A DNA stretch of 7,626 bases from an uncultured bacterium (lineage in GTDB: Bacteria; Bacillota; Clostridia; Oscillospirales; Ruminococcaceae), in assembly GCA_934845495.1 (NCBI GenBank), contig CAKWRB010000055.1:1-7626 (forward strand), written 5' to 3'. Numbering within the stretch: the stretch's first letter is position 1; each line of letters begins with the position of its first letter. The notes under the pieces were generated by a model, which saw nothing but the letters and a program-made list of their open reading frames with translations, was not told the origin of the DNA and made no database searches. Below, piece after piece: positions 5,754 to 7,626 of the stretch. Position numbers and translations under genes: made by a program.

Positions 5754-6392
5754 ATGCTGGAAAAAATCAAGGAGCTGCTGGGTGAGGAACTCGCCGGGCA
5801 GGTGGAAGCCGCCCTCAAGGGCAAAGGCAAGGACGGCCGGGACTTCGACCTGGTCATCGGCAACGATGGCAGCTATGTCCCGGCTGAAAAATTGGAAACA
5901 GAGCGGCAGGCCCGCACCAGTGCGGAAACTGCCCTCAAGAACGCAGCAGCAGCCCTCAAGGGGGTGGGCGGCAGCGGTGACCCGGCAAAGATCGCCGACG
6001 ATGTGGCGGCAGCCCAGCAGAAGCTCACCGATCTGGAGAGCGGCTACAAGAAGGAGCTGGCCGGCATCAAGCGCACTGCAGCCGTCAAGCTGGGCCTTGC
6101 GGGGAAGGTGTACGACCCGGAGGACATCATCAAGCTGTTGGAGATGGACAAGATCGAGCTGGACGATGCCGGCAACCTCAAGGCGCCCATCGACGAGCTG
6201 GTGAAGTCCATCAAGGAGCAGAAACCCTACCTGTTTGTGGAGGATAAGCCGACCGGAACTGGAGGAACCCCCACCATCAAGGGAACCAAGCCCGCAGACC
6301 CTGGCAACGGCGGTAAGGGAAATCCTGATTTCAGCAAAATGAGCTATTCGGAGTTCGCAGCCTATGTGGAAGCGCACCCGGATGCAGTGTAA
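5754..6392 (+). CDS. Phage capsid scaffolding protein, GP20 family
   Basis: The 212-residue protein matches the Phage_GP20 (PF06810) scaffold/minor structural group, which templates procapsid assembly and leaves before maturation. It opens MLEKIKELLGEELAGQVEAA, followed by a Lys/Gly/Asp segment with DLVIGNDGSYVPAEKLETER, then a long Ala/Glu/Lys-rich helical, probably coiled-coil, region (about residues 45-115). KVYDPEDIIKLL follows, and a Gly/Pro/Thr-rich flexible section precedes the C-terminal NPDFSKMSYSEF, the usual capsid-interaction end. Length is normal and there is no truncation. The ATG at 5754 has AGGAG (5743-5747) 6 bases upstream. It lies directly before the capsid gene start, as expected, but that capsid gene is now broken, leaving no intact client protein here. 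Confidence 0.9.
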   Translation: MLEKIKELLGEELAGQVEAALKGKGKDGRDFDLVIGNDGSYVPAEKLETERQARTSAETALKNAAAALKGVGGSGDPAKIADDVAAAQQKLTDLESGYKKELAGIKRTAAVKLGLAGKVYDPEDIIKLLEMDKIELDDAGNLKAPIDELVKSIKEQKPYLFVEDKPTGTGGTPTIKGTKPADPGNGGKGNPDFSKMSYSEFAAYVEAHPDAV

Positions 6393-6413
6393 ACAGAAAA
6401 GGAGAATGAACCT

Positions 6414-6968
6414 ATGGCAGAGTATGTACAGACAAAATTCGACAGTAAGTCGTTTAACCCTGTTGCCTTTGGCAAGTATGTGGAAAGAATCCCGTCCACT
6501 AAGCGCAACGAACTCATCAAGTCCCGGGCACTCCGGGGCAATCCGCAGATCAAGGCGGCATTTTCCAGCCAGACCGGCACCGCCTATGGCCAGCAGTCGC
6601 TCCGGCTGGGTAAAGCCATCGAGGCGAGGGTAAAGGCCGCCGGCCAAAATAGCAGAGGGGTCAAGACCCGGCTCACCGGCAGCGGTACCGACTATTTCGG
6701 GTGGCTGCGACAGGTCAAAGCTCCCGCAGTTCTCTGCGAGGGCTTTTTTGTTGACAATGCCAAGGACAGGGTGGACTTTGACGCAGCCGCCGAACAGAGG
6801 GCGCTGGGAGTAGCCTATGCCCACGGGGTACTGGATTACCTGGGCATTGCCGTCAAGCCTGTGGAGGACAAGCCCAGCCCTGAGCCGGAGCCCAATAACC
6901 CGGCAATCCACTGGGACGAGCTGCGTGGGATTCTGGAATCTGCCGGAATCGAAAGCATTGAAATGTGA
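6414..6968 (+). pseudogene. In-frame fusion: major capsid protein N-terminus joined to endolysin (amidase) C-terminus
   Basis: The frame encodes 184 residues made of two unrelated parts. Residues 1 to about 58 (MAEYVQTKFDSKSFNPVAFG, YVERIPSTKRNELIKSRAL, ending near SQTGTAYG) are the N-terminus of a major capsid protein of the type that follows GP20 scaffolds in Clostridia phages. From about residue 59 the sequence is the C-terminal part of an Amidase_3 N-acetylmuramoyl-L-alanine amidase: GQNSRGVKTRL, DYFGWLRQVKAPAVLCEGFF (with E109 as the conserved late Glu), and AYAHGVLDYLGI, then a Pro/Glu linker and a short tail. The amidase front half, with its zinc-binding His residues and first Glu, is missing, as is nearly all of the capsid. 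The junction lies near 6585-6600. The strong capsid ribosome site (AAAAGGAGAA, 6397-6406) is retained. Neither function should survive. Assembly error is the alternative to a genuine deletion. Confidence 0.85.
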
Positions 6969-6978
6969 GGAGAAGAAT

Positions 6979-7434
6979 ATGGAACATATCAATGAATGGA
7001 AAGTGATCATCACCGGTGTGGGTGCAGCAGCGTCCGCTGCCCTGGGTTGGCTCGGCTGGCTGGTGGTGGCATTTGTTGGCTGCATGGCCCTGGACTGGAT
7101 CACCGGTACAATGGTGGCCAAGAGCAAGGGGGAGTGGTCGTCCTCGGTGGCCCGGCAAGGCTGCTGGCACAAGATTGGCTCGGCGGTGGCGGTAATCGTC
7201 GCCCTGATCTTCGACTGGCTCATCGCCATGATCCTGGCCAATATCCCCGGCATCACACTGCCCTTTACCTATGAGGTATTCTTGGGGCCGGTGGTGCTGG
7301 TGTGGTACATCGTCACCGAGCTGGGCAGCATCACCGAAAACGCCGGTGCCCTGGGCGCACCGATCCCGGACTTCCTCCGGAAGGCGATCCAGTCCCTCAA
7401 CCAGGCCGTGGACGGCAGCGACAGAAAAGACTAA
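6979..7434 (+). CDS. Phage holin, Phage_holin_4_1 (toxin secretion/phage lysis) family
   Basis: This 151-residue membrane protein would form the pores that let the endolysin reach the cell wall and time lysis. It has hydrophobic segments at about residues 9-23, 24-44, 66-88 and 99-115, and the family signature ALDWITGTMVAKSKGEWSSS (37-56) followed by RQGCWHKIG, as in PF05105/TIGR01593 holins. A charged C-terminal tail ends DGSDRKD. Length is typical. The start is ATG 6979 because GAGGAGAA (6967-6974) precedes it closely and the product then begins with a short cytoplasmic stretch; the frame stays open further upstream inside the amidase remnant but without family similarity. It lies 10 bases after the chimeric gene and is the last gene of the operon. 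It appears intact, but its endolysin partner is broken, so normal phage lysis should fail without another endolysin. Confidence 0.92.
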   Translation: MEHINEWKVIITGVGAAASAALGWLGWLVVAFVGCMALDWITGTMVAKSKGEWSSSVARQGCWHKIGSAVAVIVALIFDWLIAMILANIPGITLPFTYEVFLGPVVLVWYIVTELGSITENAGALGAPIPDFLRKAIQSLNQAVDGSDRKD

Positions 7435-7455
7435 ACTACATAGAGAAAGAAGAAA

Positions 7456-7480
7456 GGCCGCCCACACGGGCGGTCTTTTA
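7456..7480 (+). terminator. Terminator of the late operon, probably bidirectional
   Basis: GGCCGCCC (7456-7463) pairs with GGGCGGTC (7468-7475), 8 bp including one G-T wobble, with a 4-base loop ACAC and TTTTA after it. On the opposite strand the stem is followed by TTTCTTCTTTC, so the same hairpin may also stop the leftward gene that faces it. Confidence 0.8.
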
Positions 7481-7544
7481 GTTTATCAGAATGTATAAGA
7501 TTGAGATGTAGGATTATCTAAAATGTACCTCAACAAACGGAATG

Positions 7545-7626
7545 TTAGTCTTCTTCGTGTTGATTTTTCAGATCTTCCACTTCTTTTTTCAGTCGTTCAA
7601 ACTCATCTTGTAACGCAACAATAGCT
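7545..7626 (-). CDS. C-terminal end of a leftward gene (partial, coiled-coil tail)
   Basis: On the minus strand an open frame enters from the right edge and stops at TAA (7545-7547), giving 26 residues (AIVALQDEFERLKKEVEDLK, then NQHEED). The Leu/Ile/Val heptad-like spacing and alternating charges indicate a coiled-coil tail. This ending is common in small helix-turn-helix regulators and other cytoplasmic proteins, but 26 residues are not enough to name a family. It converges with the holin gene across the terminator at 7456-7480. Its AT-rich composition differs from the late genes and could mark a lysogeny or accessory gene, or host DNA. Confidence 0.55.
   Translation of the reverse strand, partial: AIVALQDEFERLKKEVEDLKNQHEED

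Noticed and set aside
5642..5785. 47-codon GTG-started open frame before and into the scaffold gene
   Set aside because: It begins inside the second terminator-like hairpin, has no ribosome site and overlaps the well-supported scaffold start in another frame.
6817..6981. Longer N-terminus of the holin starting at 6817
   Set aside because: The extra 54 codons overlap the amidase remnant in another frame and lack holin similarity. ATG 6979 has a strong ribosome site just upstream and gives the normal family length.
5718..7256. 512-codon open frame on the minus strand opposite scaffold, chimera and holin genes
   Set aside because: It is antisense to three recognised genes with good starts and ribosome sites, crosses their intergenic gaps, and its product resembles no family.
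7481..7544. Attachment site or prophage right boundary in the AT-rich gap after the holin
   Set aside because: No integrase, tRNA end or matching repeat is visible in the window, so a boundary cannot be supported here.

Overview
The window is a stretch of a temperate, tailed-phage genome (a prophage or prophage remnant) from a high-GC Firmicute, most likely a gut Clostridia/Oscillospiraceae-type host. The phage genes are GC-rich (for example 40 of 60 bases in 4261-4320), nearly all carry strong AGGAG-type ribosome binding sites, and the protein families (Terminase_2 small subunit, PBSX-type large terminase, SPP1-type portal, MuF minor head protein, GP20 scaffold, Phage_holin_4_1) are the standard late-gene set of Clostridia siphophages. 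Host assignment is inference from composition and gene content.

Layout, left to right. 2-175 is the C-terminal end of an unrecognised gene, closed by an intrinsic terminator (181-204). 211-260 holds five copies of TGTCAGT at an exact 10-bp pitch, followed at once by an extended -10 promoter (268-276). The leader carries a 19-codon ORF (302-361) with a terminator-like hairpin inside it (321-349). The packaging/head module follows: small terminase (392-832), large terminase (819-2075), portal (2087-3544) and a MuF minor head protein (3531-5234), with two 14-base start/stop overlaps. The MuF protein is a polymorphic-toxin type: its last ~225 residues form a zinc metallopeptidase domain with HELGH and downstream Tyr/Glu spacing resembling the anthrax lethal factor/PPEP (M34) group. 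A small acidic AT-rich gene (5241-5426), the candidate immunity protein, follows 6 bases later. The toxin end and this gene are much AT-richer than the rest, as expected for an exchanged cargo cassette. Two terminator-like hairpins (5591-5620, 5643-5662) separate this cassette from the scaffold gene (5754-6392).

The next gene, 6414-6968, is a chimera: its first ~58 residues are the N-terminus of a major capsid protein and the rest is the C-terminal part of an N-acetylmuramoyl-L-alanine amidase (endolysin). A deletion seems to have removed the rest of the capsid gene, all connector, tail and baseplate genes and the front of the endolysin, leaving the frame open. A holin gene (6979-7434) and a probably bidirectional terminator (7456-7480) end the rightward block; the C-terminus of a leftward gene (7545-7626) faces it.

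Together the genes would cut, thread and package DNA, add a toxin to the procapsid and scaffold it, but no complete capsid protein, tail or endolysin is present. Unless this is an assembly artefact, the element cannot make virions by itself. The two most interesting points are the MuF-metallopeptidase/immunity cassette and the in-frame capsid-endolysin deletion fusion.
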